Assembly (NCBI GenBank): GCA_023265315.1
Contig: JAHFUA010000010.1
Span: forward strand, 1 to 43,110
DNA length: 43,110 nucleotides
Source: Acidobacteriota bacterium
GTDB taxonomy: Bacteria > Acidobacteriota > Terriglobia > Terriglobales > Acidobacteriaceae
Direction: 5' to 3'
The notes below the pieces were generated by a model that did not search any database, was not told the DNA's origin, and saw only the letters and a list, made by a program, of their open reading frames with translations. The number at the start of each line of letters is the position of its first letter. Within the stretch, counting starts at the first letter, position 1. Positions 8,568 through 17,034 of the stretch are shown here, in pieces. Made by a program: the position numbers and the translations under genes.

Positions 8568-10363
8568 CCGACTTCCAGAATCCCCAGCACGAACCCGGCA
8601 GCGAGAAGCGGATGCTGCTGGCCTTCGTGCTGACCATGCTCATCCTGCTGGTGATGCAGCCGTTCATCAGCCGCTTCACCAAGCAACAGGCTCCTCCTGC
8701 CGCACCCACGCAGCCGGCGCCGCCACCTGCCTCCACGGCCGCGCCCGCCGAGGCGAAACCGGCCATGCCCGCTCCGGCCGCGCCGGCCGCGAAAGTAGCT
8801 GGCACAGAGAGCGAGACCGTGGTGGAGAACGATCTCTATAAGATCACCTTTACCAACCGCGGCGCGCAGGTGAAATCGTGGATCCTGAAGAAGTATCGCG
8901 ACGACAAGGGCAATCCGCTGGAGCTGGTCAACCCGCCGGCGGCTTCCAAATACGGCTACCCGCTTTCGCTGTGGAGCTACGACGAGGGCCTGCGCAAGAA
9001 ACTGAACGACGCGCTCTACGTGGCCAGTGCCACCGGCGCGCAGCATGCGCCGGCCTCACTCACCTTCGAGTATTCCGACGGCGGGACCATCGTCCGCAAA
9101 ACCTTCAGCTTCGACCACTCCTACGTAGTGAAAGCAGAGACTTCGGTTTACGTGAACGGCAGCCCGGTGCAGGCGTATCTGGCGTGGCCGGCGGGCTTCG
9201 GTGACCAGACGACGCCCGCGTCGTACGCGGCGGCACGCATCGATTACCAGGCGGGCGACACGATCGAGCGCATCGACGCCAAGAAAGTCAGCGGCCGCAA
9301 CACCATGCGCGGCCCCTTCCACTGGGCGGGTGCGGTGGACCAGTACTTCGCCGCCGTGTTCCTGCCCAGCCAGCCGGACGAAGCGGCCATGGTGACCTTG
9401 CATGAGTCGCTGGAGATCCCCAAGGACCTCGACAAGCCCGACCCGACCAAGGTCGATAAGGTTACGGTGCTGGGCGCGGCCGTGGGCAACGTAAATGGTC
9501 CGACTGAGGAGCGAATATTCGTCGGCCCCAAAGCGCTGGACGTGCTCAAGACGGTGCACGCTTCCCTGAGCAAGGAAGAGCTGGCGCGGCTGTCACCACC
9601 GGCGCGCGCCTCGGCGGAAGGTCCCAACCTCGAGGGCCTGGTGGATTTCGGCAAGTACCTGGGGTTTATCGCCAAGCCGCTGTTCCTGTGGCTGAAGTGG
9701 ACGCACGACCACTGGGTGGCGAACTTGTACAGCGGCTGGGGATGGGCGATCGTCATCCTGACCCTCATCATCAACATCGCCATGTTCCCGCTGAAGTGGT
9801 CGAGCATGAAGTCGTCGCTCAAGATGGCCAAGATCGCCCCCCAGATCAAAGCCATCCAGGAGAAGTACAAGAAGTACAAGCTGGCCGACCCGCGGCGGCA
9901 GGAGATGAACCAGGAGATCTCGGCGCTGTACAAGAAAGAGGGCGCGAACCCCATCGGCGGTTGCGTGCCCATGGCGCTGCAGATGCCCTTCCTGATCGCC
10001 TTCTACTCCATGCTGGGTGTGGGCATCGAGCTGCGGCAGGCGCCGTACCTGTGGATCAGCGATCTCTCATCGGCCGATCCCTATCACATCCTGCCCATCG
10101 CCATCATCATCACCATGTACCTGCTGCAGAAGATGACGCCAGCCGGCGGCATGGACCCGGTGCAGCAGAAGATGATGTCGGTCACCATGCCGATTTTTTT
10201 GGGGGTCATCAGTTGGTCGCTTTCCGCGGGGCTGTGCGTGTACTGGGTGCTGGGCAACGTGATCGGGATCGCGCAGCAGATGATCGTGAACCGGACGAAA
10301 TTCGGCCGCGAGATGCGCGAGCACATGGAAAAACAGGCGCGGAAAAAAGCGCAGAGACAGTAA
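8564..10363 (+). CDS. yidC: membrane protein insertase YidC
   Basis: 599 residues from a TTG overlapping the yidD stop. YidC inserts and folds inner-membrane proteins, alone or with SecYEG. The layout is that of diderm YidC: first membrane helix at about 17-35 (MLLAFVLTMLILLVMQ), a Pro/Ala-rich linker (about 43-70), a large periplasmic P1 domain (about 75-350), then the five-helix core with GWGWAIVILTLIINIAMFPLKW, the hairpin loop EKYKKYKLADPRRQEMN, and GGCVPMALQMPFLIAFYSML. The C-tail is basic (EKQARKKAQRQ). The size and P1 domain support an outer-membrane-bearing host. Confidence 0.97.
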   Translation: MTDFQNPQHEPGSEKRMLLAFVLTMLILLVMQPFISRFTKQQAPPAAPTQPAPPPASTAAPAEAKPAMPAPAAPAAKVAGTESETVVENDLYKITFTNRGAQVKSWILKKYRDDKGNPLELVNPPAASKYGYPLSLWSYDEGLRKKLNDALYVASATGAQHAPASLTFEYSDGGTIVRKTFSFDHSYVVKAETSVYVNGSPVQAYLAWPAGFGDQTTPASYAAARIDYQAGDTIERIDAKKVSGRNTMRGPFHWAGAVDQYFAAVFLPSQPDEAAMVTLHESLEIPKDLDKPDPTKVDKVTVLGAAVGNVNGPTEERIFVGPKALDVLKTVHASLSKEELARLSPPARASAEGPNLEGLVDFGKYLGFIAKPLFLWLKWTHDHWVANLYSGWGWAIVILTLIINIAMFPLKWSSMKSSLKMAKIAPQIKAIQEKYKKYKLADPRRQEMNQEISALYKKEGANPIGGCVPMALQMPFLIAFYSMLGVGIELRQAPYLWISDLSSADPYHILPIAIIITMYLLQKMTPAGGMDPVQQKMMSVTMPIFLGVISWSLSAGLCVYWVLGNVIGIAQQMIVNRTKFGREMREHMEKQARKKAQRQ

Positions 10364-10364
10364 T

Positions 10365-10434
10365 TTCGGGAGGGCACGGCTTCAGTCGTGCCGCTGAAGC
10401 AGGCTTGAGATGTGCGGGCTTTAAGCCCCTGAGG
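10365..10434. repeat. REP-like double-hairpin element (copy 1)
   Basis: A hairpin of type GCACGGC-TTCA-GTCGTGC (10374-10390) is followed after about 25 bases by a second palindrome GGGCTTTAAGCCC and the tail CTGAGG. The same order recurs at 26931-26993 and, inverted, at 39241-39355. It fills most of the yidC-jag gap. Confidence 0.75.
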
Positions 10435-10488
10435 ACCACCAAGACAGCGTTACAGCTTTCTGGCCTCACGCTTCGTATAATCTGACCG

Positions 10489-11001
10489 ATGCCCCTCGAG
10501 GACAAAGTCGCCGCCGCCAAACGCATTGATCAATTGCTGCGCGATCTGCTGAGCGCCGGCGGCTTCCTCCTGAAGTATCGCATCATGGTGGATCCCCCTG
10601 TCGAAGATCGCGACTGGGAACGCCCGCAGATCCTGGTGGCTTTCTCCGGACCGGACGGGCCGCTGCTGCTGGAGCGTGGCGCCGAACTGCTGCGCTCCCT
10701 CGAACACGTCACCCAGAAGATGCTGCGGCTGGAGTCGGACGACCACGACAAGGTGGTCTTCGACTGCATGAACCACCGGGCGATGCGCCTGGAGGAGCTG
10801 CGCCTGGCGGCCAGCGTGGCCGCGGAGAAGGTGCTCAAGACGGGCGTCCCCTACGAGTTCGCTCCCATGACCGCGCGCGAGCGCCGCAGCGTCCATCTGG
10901 CGCTGCGCGACCATCCCGAGCTGAAGACGGAGAGCTGCGGGGAAGGCCCGCAGCGCTGCGTGGTGGTCCTGCCGAAGAACGCCAAGCCGCAGAAAAAATA
11001 G
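10489..11001 (+). CDS. jag: Jag/KhpB-type KH-R3H RNA-binding protein
   Basis: 170 residues. It lacks the N-terminal Jag domain of longer homologues and consists of a KH-like part (about 15-95, including the WERPQILVAFSGPDGPLLLERG and LRSLEHVTQKML segments) and a C-terminal R3H domain (about 100-165) with the defining R-x3-H in TARERRSVHLALRDHP. Such proteins bind single-stranded RNA or DNA and sit with yidC in many phyla; their exact role is still poorly defined. It is 21 bases before mnmE. Confidence 0.9.
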   Translation: MPLEDKVAAAKRIDQLLRDLLSAGGFLLKYRIMVDPPVEDRDWERPQILVAFSGPDGPLLLERGAELLRSLEHVTQKMLRLESDDHDKVVFDCMNHRAMRLEELRLAASVAAEKVLKTGVPYEFAPMTARERRSVHLALRDHPELKTESCGEGPQRCVVVLPKNAKPQKK

Positions 11002-11022
11002 TCCCTCGGCTAAAATCAAGCC

Positions 11023-12387
11023 GTGGAGTTAGATGACACCATCGTGGCCATCTCCACCCCGCCGGGCCGGGGCGGGATCGGCGTGGTGCGGCTGGCCGGC
11101 TCTGAGGCGAAGGCCATCGCCGCGCCCCTGCTCCGGCTGAAGCGCGAGCTCGAGCCCGGCCGCGCCGTCTTCGGCGAGCTGATCGAGCCGGTCACCGAAG
11201 AGCGCATCGACGAGGTGGTGGTCACCTTCTTCCAGAAGCCGCACTCCTACACCACGGACGATATCGTCGAAATCTCGGGGCACGGCGCCCCGGTGGTGTT
11301 GCGACACGTGGTGGAGCTTGCCGTGGCGGCGGGCGCGCGCCTGGCCGAGCCCGGCGAGTTCACCATGCGCGCCTTCCTGAACGGCCGGCTCGACCTGACG
11401 CAGGCCGAGGCGGTGCGCGACCTGATCGAATCGCAAACGCTCTATCAGGCCAAGGTGGCGGCGCAGCAGCTCGAGGGCGTGCTCTCGCACCGGCTGCAAC
11501 CCATCAAGCAGAAGCTGGTGGAGCTGATCGCGGTGCTCGAGGCGGGAATCGACTTCGCCGAAGACGACGTGCCGGTGGCCGCGGTGGAAGACATTCAGCG
11601 GCGACTGGCCGAGGCCCGCGAGCCGCTGGCGGCGCTCGAGGCCTCGTTCGCTTACGGCAAAGTCGTCCACGAGGGCATGACGCTGGCCATCGTCGGTCGG
11701 CCGAACGTGGGCAAGTCGAGCCTCTTCAACCGGCTGGTGGAGCGCGAGCGCGCCATCGTCACCGCCACGCCGGGCACCACGCGCGACCTGGTGAGCGAAA
11801 CCGTTTCGCTGGGCGGAATCCCGGTGAAGCTGGTGGACACGGCGGGGATCCGCGCGGCCTACGACGAAGCCGAGAGCATCGGGGTGAAGAAAGCGTATGA
11901 GGCGCTGGCCGACGCCGATCTGGTCCTGGTGGTCATGGACCTAGCGCAGCCGGCGGCGGAGGAAGACGCGCGCCTGGTGGAGATGGTCGGTCCGCGGCCG
12001 AAGATCGTGGTGGAGAACAAGGCGGACTTGGATGGTCGTCGGTCGTCGGTCGTCGGCCATCGGCCAGACAACGGCCGCGTCCGGACTTCGGCGATCACCG
12101 GGGAAGGCATTGAGGAGTTGCGGCAAGAGATTCTTCGCCACGTCGCCGGCGAGGCTGCCGGGCAGCGGGAGAGCGGCTTCCTGACCAACGTGCGCCACCA
12201 GGGGCTGGTGCGGGAGGCCATCGCCGGGCTCGACGCCGGGCGGCGCGCGCTCGACCAGAACATCCCGCACGAGATGATGCTGCTCGACCTCTACACCGCT
12301 CTGCACGCGCTGGACGGCATCACCGGCGCAACCACCACCGACGACATCCTGAATCTGATCTTCAGCAGCTTCTGTATTGGGAAGTAG
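11023..12387 (+). CDS. mnmE: tRNA uridine-5-carboxymethylaminomethyl GTPase MnmE
   Basis: 454 residues from GTG. With MnmG it modifies wobble uridine 34 of certain tRNAs. The N-terminal folate-binding domain starts DDTIVAISTPPGRGGIGVVRLAG. The G domain has G1 GRPNVGKSS (225-233), G3 DTAG (272-275), G4 NKAD (332-335) and G5 SAITG (356-360). The C-terminus is the catalytic CIGK. Odd feature: the stretch between G4 and G5 (about 337-351, GRRSSVVGHRPDNGR) is encoded by a 7-base tandem repeat, the same heptamer as in rnpA, and looks inserted. The TAG stop forms the start of another heptamer array. Confidence 0.97.
   Translation: MELDDTIVAISTPPGRGGIGVVRLAGSEAKAIAAPLLRLKRELEPGRAVFGELIEPVTEERIDEVVVTFFQKPHSYTTDDIVEISGHGAPVVLRHVVELAVAAGARLAEPGEFTMRAFLNGRLDLTQAEAVRDLIESQTLYQAKVAAQQLEGVLSHRLQPIKQKLVELIAVLEAGIDFAEDDVPVAAVEDIQRRLAEAREPLAALEASFAYGKVVHEGMTLAIVGRPNVGKSSLFNRLVERERAIVTATPGTTRDLVSETVSLGGIPVKLVDTAGIRAAYDEAESIGVKKAYEALADADLVLVVMDLAQPAAEEDARLVEMVGPRPKIVVENKADLDGRRSSVVGHRPDNGRVRTSAITGEGIEELRQEILRHVAGEAAGQRESGFLTNVRHQGLVREAIAGLDAGRRALDQNIPHEMMLLDLYTALHALDGITGATTTDDILNLIFSSFCIGK
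12035..12069 (+). repeat. heptamer array inside the mnmE G domain
   Basis: Three perfect GTCGTCG units followed by GCCATCG and GCCAGAC. It is in frame, adding about a dozen residues between the NKAD and SAITG GTPase motifs. Confidence 0.85.
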
Positions 12388-12483
12388 TCGTCGGCCTTCG
12401 GCCCTCGGTCGTCGGCAAAGGCAGACTCCCATTGGCGCTGATTATCCGTTGCGGCCGAGGGCCGACGACCGACAGCCGACGAC
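12387..12483. repeat. inverted heptamer element between mnmE and ruvA
   Basis: Left arm 12387-12414 and right arm 12456-12483 are each four 7-base units; the theme is GTCGTCG with variants such as GCCCTCG. The right arm is the complement of the theme, so the arms can pair in several registers. The left arm starts on the last base of the mnmE TAG stop and the right arm ends four bases before the ruvA stop. It therefore fills the gap of a convergent gene pair. Confidence 0.9.
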
Positions 12484-12487
12484 GTTT

Positions 12488-13069
12488 TCACTTCGACAGC
12501 GCCGCCAGCGTTTCCCGGAATAAGACATCGAAGGACGCCGACTTACCTTTTCCCGCTGCGGCCAGGGCGCGCTCGGCGGCGGCGCGCTGGTAGCCGAGGT
12601 TCATCAAGGCAGAAAGCACGTCTTCCTCGACCGGCGTGGCCAGCTTGGGAGGCGGGGTTTCGCCGAAACCCTCCAACTTATCGCGCAGCTCCAGCACCAT
12701 GCGTTCGGCGGTCTTCTTGCCGATGCCGGGGATGCGCGTGAGGCGCGCGAAGTCTCCCGAGCGGATGGCCGCCACCATCTCCGGCGCCGGCATGCCGCTC
12801 AGGATGGTGATGGCCAGCTTGGGTCCGATGCCGCTCACCTGGATCAGCTTTTCGAAAAGCTTTTTCTCCTCGGCGCGCAGAAAGCCGAACAGGGCGATGA
12901 CGTCCTCGCGCACATGGGTGTGGATGAAGAGCGCCACCTCGCTGCCGGTGGCGGGGAGGTCCGAAAACGTCGGGATGGTGATGGTCACGTCATAACCAAC
13001 GCCCGCGGCCTCGACGATGGCCTGGTTGGGATGCTTCGAGATGAGCCGTCCGCGCAGGTGGGCGATCAT
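12488..13069 (-). CDS. ruvA: Holliday junction branch migration protein RuvA
   Basis: 193 residues. RuvA tetramers bind four-way junctions and load RuvB. Domain I (OB fold) starts MIAHLRGRLISKHPNQAIVEAAGVGYDV. Domain II has two helix-hairpin-helix motifs: LIQVSGIGPKLAITILSG and LTRIPGIGKKTAERMVLEL. Domain III is the C-terminal helical part (VLSALMNLGYQRAAAERALAAA) that contacts RuvB. Length is normal. No ruvB or ruvC is next to it here; the upstream neighbour is an unrecognised gene. Confidence 0.97.
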   Translation of the reverse strand: MIAHLRGRLISKHPNQAIVEAAGVGYDVTITIPTFSDLPATGSEVALFIHTHVREDVIALFGFLRAEEKKLFEKLIQVSGIGPKLAITILSGMPAPEMVAAIRSGDFARLTRIPGIGKKTAERMVLELRDKLEGFGETPPPKLATPVEEDVLSALMNLGYQRAAAERALAAAGKGKSASFDVLFRETLAALSK

Positions 13070-13081
13070 CGATGTCCTGGT

Positions 13082-13101
13082 CGCAGATTAGCGCAGATGG
13101 A
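13082..13101 (+). repeat. 10-base repeat, two units
   Basis: CGCAGATTAG then CGCAGATGGA, upstream of ruvA. The same decamer theme (CRCNGATNNN) recurs at 14156-14185 and 21455-21484. Confidence 0.55.
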
Positions 13102-13134
13102 TGAGGAATGGAACTGCTTAGCCGGTCGACGGGG

Positions 13135-13872
13135 TTACGGCCGTCTACGGTAGTAAATCGCGAACTCGAATCCCGCGTTGGGCGGAAACAGTTCGGCGAC
13201 GGCGCGCAGGCGCTCGGCCAGCGCCGCGGGGGCCAGCAGCGGATACTCGCGCTCGCGCAGCTCGAAGTAGTCCACGTCGAGCGAGAGAGTGAGCAGGTAG
13301 ACGGCGATGGCGTCGGCGAAGGTGGCGGAGAAGTAGTCGTTGCGCGCTTTCTCGGCGTCGGGGCCGTTGCCGGTGGAGAGCTTGCGCAACTCGTAGGCGT
13401 CGAACGAGGTCTCGCCGCGGGCCTTCTCCTGCACCTGCCGCCAGACCAGGTCGGCAAAAGAATGGGCCACCCCGGCGCGCTCCACGAAGGCGTGTCCGAC
13501 GTTGATGTAGAACTCGAAGGCGACGGAGAACTTGTCCTCGGTCAGCCGGGTGGAGATGAAGACGCACTGCGAGTCGCCGACCCCGAAGTTGCGGTGGCAG
13601 ACGGCCTGGTCGCTCAGGGCGACGTCGTAGCGGTCGGCGATGAGGGTCTCGTCCCCCTGGCTGACGGTGAGCGGCACGAAGTAGTAGGCCTTGCGCTCGA
13701 GCGCGGCGGCGATGGCGCCCGGCACGGCCGCCACCGTGCGCTCCAGGTCGCTGGGCGAGAGCGAGATCTGTCCCACGCTGGCGAAGCAGACGCCATTCGG
13801 CGCCTGTGAGACCTGCGTCTGGCGGATCACCTCTGAAGCCGGCTTGGTAATAGCTTGGGCTGCCTGGGACAC
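13135..13872 (-). CDS. unrecognised conserved-looking protein, 245 residues
   Basis: GTG start at 13872. I do not recognise the family. The composition is that of a soluble, well-folded protein with no signal peptide or membrane helix. A small Cys/His cluster is visible at QAVCHRNFGVGDSQCVF (about 89-105). Most of the chain alternates strands and helices. A TACAAT hexamer lies at 13880-13885 reading leftward, only about seven bases before the GTG, so the message could be leaderless; this is inference. It ends 65 bases before ruvA on the same strand and may be co-transcribed with it. The start is only 23 bases from a divergent start at 13896, which leaves little room for two promoters. Confidence 0.75.
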   Translation of the reverse strand: MSQAAQAITKPASEVIRQTQVSQAPNGVCFASVGQISLSPSDLERTVAAVPGAIAAALERKAYYFVPLTVSQGDETLIADRYDVALSDQAVCHRNFGVGDSQCVFISTRLTEDKFSVAFEFYINVGHAFVERAGVAHSFADLVWRQVQEKARGETSFDAYELRKLSTGNGPDAEKARNDYFSATFADAIAVYLLTLSLDVDYFELREREYPLLAPAALAERLRAVAELFPPNAGFEFAIYYRRRP

Positions 13873-13895
13873 GAGAAGTATTGTAGCGTAGGGGC

Positions 13896-14174
13896 GTGCT
13901 CAAGACCGGATGGAGGGGTGCGATCGCGAGGAGCGGCCTGCTGGCGGTGGTGGCGGCGGCGCTGGCCGCGCCGCTCTCGTTGCTCGTGGGCAGCGTCGTC
14001 TTCTATGCGCAAGCGCGCCTGGGAAGGGTGGATCCGCATGCCGGCTTCGAGCCCAACCTGTTTCTGCGGCAGGTAGGATTACCGGCCAGTGCGGCGGTGT
14101 TGGTGGTAACTTTCGTAATGGCGCTGTGGCGGCTGAGAAAGGACGAAAAAGCAGCCACGGATTTTCACCGATGA
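13896..14174 (+). CDS. small two-helix membrane protein
   Basis: 92 residues from GTG. There are two hydrophobic segments (about 11-37 and 59-80), separated by a polar stretch that contains ARLGRVDPHAGFEP, and the protein ends in a charged tail. No family is recognised. The last codons and the stop lie inside a 10-base repeat (14156-14185), and the next gene starts within the stop (ATGA overlap). The two are therefore likely translated together. Confidence 0.6.
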   Translation: MLKTGWRGAIARSGLLAVVAAALAAPLSLLVGSVVFYAQARLGRVDPHAGFEPNLFLRQVGLPASAAVLVVTFVMALWRLRKDEKAATDFHR

Positions 14175-14185
14175 ACACGGATTCC
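14156..14185 (+). repeat. 10-base repeat across a stop/start overlap
   Basis: Three units of the form CAC[GC]GATNNN (14156-14165, 14166-14175, 14176-14185). The repeat supplies the final codons of one small gene and the ATG of the next. Confidence 0.65.
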
Positions 14186-14452
14186 AGCGCGATGGCTCGA
14201 AAGCTCGCTACGGTGAAGGCGGCGGTGATCGCGGCGCTGTTTGCGGCGCCGCTGGGCGCGATGGTGTTCGTCCCGCTGTGGTTCGTGCTGGCGTTCCTGA
14301 GCCGGCTGCTCACCGGGCAGATTCATCGGGCCACCTTCGTGCTGGCTGGGGCCGCCGCGGCAGCGTTCATGGTGTGGGTGTTCCGGCTGGCGTTCGGATA
14401 CTTCCGCAAGGGATTCCTGCACATGAGGGATCATTCCTCGCAGCGTTTCTAG
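14171..14452 (+). CDS. second small two-helix membrane protein
   Basis: 93 residues starting at the ATGA overlap; an internal ATG (MARKLAT, 14192) is an alternative. Hydrophobic segments lie at about 16-47 and 54-76, and a basic tail follows (FGYFRKGFLHMRDHSSQRF). No family is recognised. The similar size and topology of the two neighbours suggests a duplicated or paired unit. The TAG stop is within the first heptamer of an inverted heptamer element, so the C-terminal residues are partly repeat-derived. Confidence 0.6.
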   Translation: MNTDSSAMARKLATVKAAVIAALFAAPLGAMVFVPLWFVLAFLSRLLTGQIHRATFVLAGAAAAAFMVWVFRLAFGYFRKGFLHMRDHSSQRF

Positions 14453-14539
14453 TTTCTCGTTTCCAGTTTCTCGACAGAGGCTTCGGCCGGAATGCAATCG
14501 GCGATTCTTTCGAGAAACGAGGAACCAGCAACGAGAAAC
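14445..14539. repeat. inverted heptamer element between convergent genes
   Basis: Left arm 14445-14472 is four units of theme GTTTCTC (first unit GTTTCTA contains the TAG stop of the membrane protein). Right arm 14512-14539 is four units of the complement (GAGAAAC). The arms are exactly 28 bp and separated by 39 bases; the site-2 protease stop follows six bases later. Confidence 0.92.
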
Positions 14540-14544
14540 GGCCT

Positions 14545-15678
14545 TCACACCTTGAGCTCGCTCCGGGTACGAAGGATTTCCAGCAGATGAGCGCGGGAGA
14601 GGGTGCCTTCCAAATGGCCGTTGGAAACGACCGGCAACTGGTTGATGTTCTCGCGGGCCATGGTTTCCAGCGCCTGCATGACCGGCGCCTCCGGCGCCAC
14701 CACCCGGAGCTCAGCCAGCGGGCGCATGGCTTGCTCGACCGTGGTCAGCGGCCACATCCGGCGCTCGACCCGGCTGATGTCCGTCGGTGTGATCAGGCCG
14801 GCCAGGTGTCCATCCTTCTGCACAATGAAGCAGCGCTGGCCGCTGCGCAGCAAGTGCTCGTCCACCAGCGATTGCAGGTTGGTGGTGGCGTCGACGATGG
14901 TACAGTTGCGCTCCATCACATCGCGCACCTTGACGCCACGCAGGGCGTGCATAATTTCCACCTGCATCCGGCTGGAACGGGCGGCATCGAGCAGGAACCA
15001 TCCGATGAAGGCGATCCACAGGCCACCGAAGCCTTGGCCATGGAAGAATTGCCACAAACCTGCCAGGATGAACAGGAACGCGAACACCTGGCCTACGGTT
15101 GAGGCGATGCGCGTGGCGCGTTCCATGCTGTGCGTCACCCACCAGGCAGCGGCGCGCAAGACGCGCCCGCCGTCGAGCGGGTAGGCGGGAACGAGGTTAA
15201 ACCCGCCGAGGATGAAATTGATGTAGCCGAGCCATCCCACCAGGGCCACCAGCGGAGATGGTGCGGGAGCCATGATTCCTACCCAGCCCAGGCTGTGCGC
15301 GACTCCCAGACAGAGAAACCCGATGACGAAACTCACCGCGGGCCCGGCCAGCGCCATCCAGAATTCGGTTTTGGCGTCGGGGCTCTCGCGCTCCATCTGG
15401 GAGATGCCGCCCAGAGCAAATAGCACGATGGACGGCACGCGGATGCCACGGCTCTGCGCGACCAACGAGTGCCCCAGTTCGTGCAGCACGATGCAGACGA
15501 AGAAGAGGACGGCGGTGAGGATTGCGGTACCCCAAACGACGGCGAGCGGCCACTCCCGATTCGTGCGGTGAAACAAGTCTGAGAGGGAAAAAGCGATCAA
15601 GATGGCGATGATGATCCAACTGTAGTGCAGGCCGATGCGGATACCGAAGACCCGTCCGAGCTTCACCTGGGCTTGCAT
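14545..15678 (-). CDS. M50 site-2 protease with paired CBS domains
   Basis: 377 residues. An intramembrane zinc metalloprotease: HELGH at 66-70 supplies the zinc ligands and catalytic Glu, and NLVPAYPLDGGR (161-172) supplies the third ligand. Four to six membrane helices cover residues 15-235. Two CBS domains follow (about 246-300 and 305-370), including VKVRDVMERNCTIVD and LAGLITPTDISRVERR, which in this subfamily sense adenylyl ligands or regulate access. The family cleaves membrane-bound regulators or remnant peptides; the substrate is unknown here. It is divergent from the propeller lipoprotein and converges on the small membrane proteins. Confidence 0.94.
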   Translation of the reverse strand: MQAQVKLGRVFGIRIGLHYSWIIIAILIAFSLSDLFHRTNREWPLAVVWGTAILTAVLFFVCIVLHELGHSLVAQSRGIRVPSIVLFALGGISQMERESPDAKTEFWMALAGPAVSFVIGFLCLGVAHSLGWVGIMAPAPSPLVALVGWLGYINFILGGFNLVPAYPLDGGRVLRAAAWWVTHSMERATRIASTVGQVFAFLFILAGLWQFFHGQGFGGLWIAFIGWFLLDAARSSRMQVEIMHALRGVKVRDVMERNCTIVDATTNLQSLVDEHLLRSGQRCFIVQKDGHLAGLITPTDISRVERRMWPLTTVEQAMRPLAELRVVAPEAPVMQALETMARENINQLPVVSNGHLEGTLSRAHLLEILRTRSELKV

Positions 15679-15859
15679 GACTACTTACTAGGATGTTTGC
15701 CTCCCTGTACGCGTTCCAGCTTTTTTGTGCGTCTAATGAGGCAGGAGCAGATCTCCGGCAATCGTTGGTCCAGAAAAGCGCTCGCAACTTCCGTCCAGCT
15801 CCGGGGTTGTTGCTGGTCGGAGGGTGTTCGTTTCCGTGAGGCAAAGAGGAGATTGCGTC

Positions 15860-16966
15860 ATGAGAGTCGCCGGTAGCAGGGCCTGGGCAGCCTGTGCGGC
15901 ATTGCTGGCGGTGTTGGTGGGATGGGGCGTGGCCGGCTGCGGGAATGGCAGCAGCAGCGTCCCTCCGGGACCGACGCCTTCCCCTGGTTCGGAATTCGTC
16001 TTCATCCCCGATGCCGCCAACAACATCATGTCGGTGCTGGTGATCGGTCCTGATGGGTCGTTCAATGATGGTCCGGTGCCGCTGGTCGCGACCGGCTCCG
16101 CCCCGGTGTGGGCCGCGGTCGATCCCACCAACCATTTCGTCTATGTGACCAACTTCAACAGCAATACGGTGTCGGCGTTTACCCTCAATACCACGTCCGG
16201 CGCAGTGGCCGCGGTGAGCGGTTCGCCCTTCGCCGCCGGGACCAATCCCGGCGCGGTGGTGGTGGATCCCTCGGGGAAGTTCGCGTACGTGGCCAATGAC
16301 GGCAGCAACAACGTATCCGGGTACGCGATCGGTGCCACCGGCGCCCTGACGGCGGTGACGGGTTCGCCGTTTTCGGCCGGAACGACGCCGCAACAGGGCA
16401 TCGCGGCGACCGCGGGCTTCGTCTACGTGAGCAACCTTGGGAGCAGCAACGTAAGCGCTTACAGCTTCGATGCGGGCACGGGCGCGCTGACCCCGCTGGC
16501 GGCTTCCCCCTTTGCCACCGGCTCAGGCCCGGAGTCGCTGGCCGTGGATCCGGCGGGCAAGTTCCTGTTCACCGCCAATCTGAATAGCAACAACGTCTCC
16601 GCCTTCACGGTGAACGGTGATGGTTCGCTCAGCCCGGTGCCAGGCTCGCCCTTTGGCGCCGGCAACTCGCCGCAGTATTTGGTGACCGACCGCACCGGGA
16701 CGCATCTCTACGTGGTGAACGTCAACGACAGCACGCTCAGCGCCTACAACATCGCCGGCAACGGCGCCCTGACGCCCCTCGCCACTTACTTCACGGGCAT
16801 CGGCCCTGAAGGAGTAGCCGTGGATGCTGCTAATAAGTTCGTGATGGTGGCCAACTGCACCGCCGGATCGCTGTCGGTATACAGCATTAACGGCGACGGG
16901 TCGCTGAGTTCGCTGGGCGCGCTTTTCCTCGGCGGCTGTCCGCAAGCCGTGGCCACCTCCCACTGA
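15860..16966 (+). CDS. YVTN/lactonase-like beta-propeller lipoprotein
   Basis: 368 residues; ATG 15860 has AGAGGAG nine bases upstream. The N-terminus ends in the lipobox GWGVAGC (Cys27), so the protein is lipid-anchored. The rest is a seven-fold repeat of about 45 residues (FVYVTNFNSNTVSAFTLN..TSGAVAAVSGSPFAAGTNP and variants), the pattern of lactonase/YVTN beta-propellers. These are often called 6-phosphogluconolactonase-like, but an exported lipoprotein is unlikely to be that enzyme; a binding or structural role is as likely. Common in Acidobacteriota, often in many copies. Confidence 0.88.
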   Translation: MRVAGSRAWAACAALLAVLVGWGVAGCGNGSSSVPPGPTPSPGSEFVFIPDAANNIMSVLVIGPDGSFNDGPVPLVATGSAPVWAAVDPTNHFVYVTNFNSNTVSAFTLNTTSGAVAAVSGSPFAAGTNPGAVVVDPSGKFAYVANDGSNNVSGYAIGATGALTAVTGSPFSAGTTPQQGIAATAGFVYVSNLGSSNVSAYSFDAGTGALTPLAASPFATGSGPESLAVDPAGKFLFTANLNSNNVSAFTVNGDGSLSPVPGSPFGAGNSPQYLVTDRTGTHLYVVNVNDSTLSAYNIAGNGALTPLATYFTGIGPEGVAVDAANKFVMVANCTAGSLSVYSINGDGSLSSLGALFLGGCPQAVATSH

Positions 16967-17034
16967 TCTAGGCGGCCGTGCGACTTTCCGCGGCGAATGA
17001 ACTTCCGGTCGATTCTGCTAAACTCGTTGGTTCG

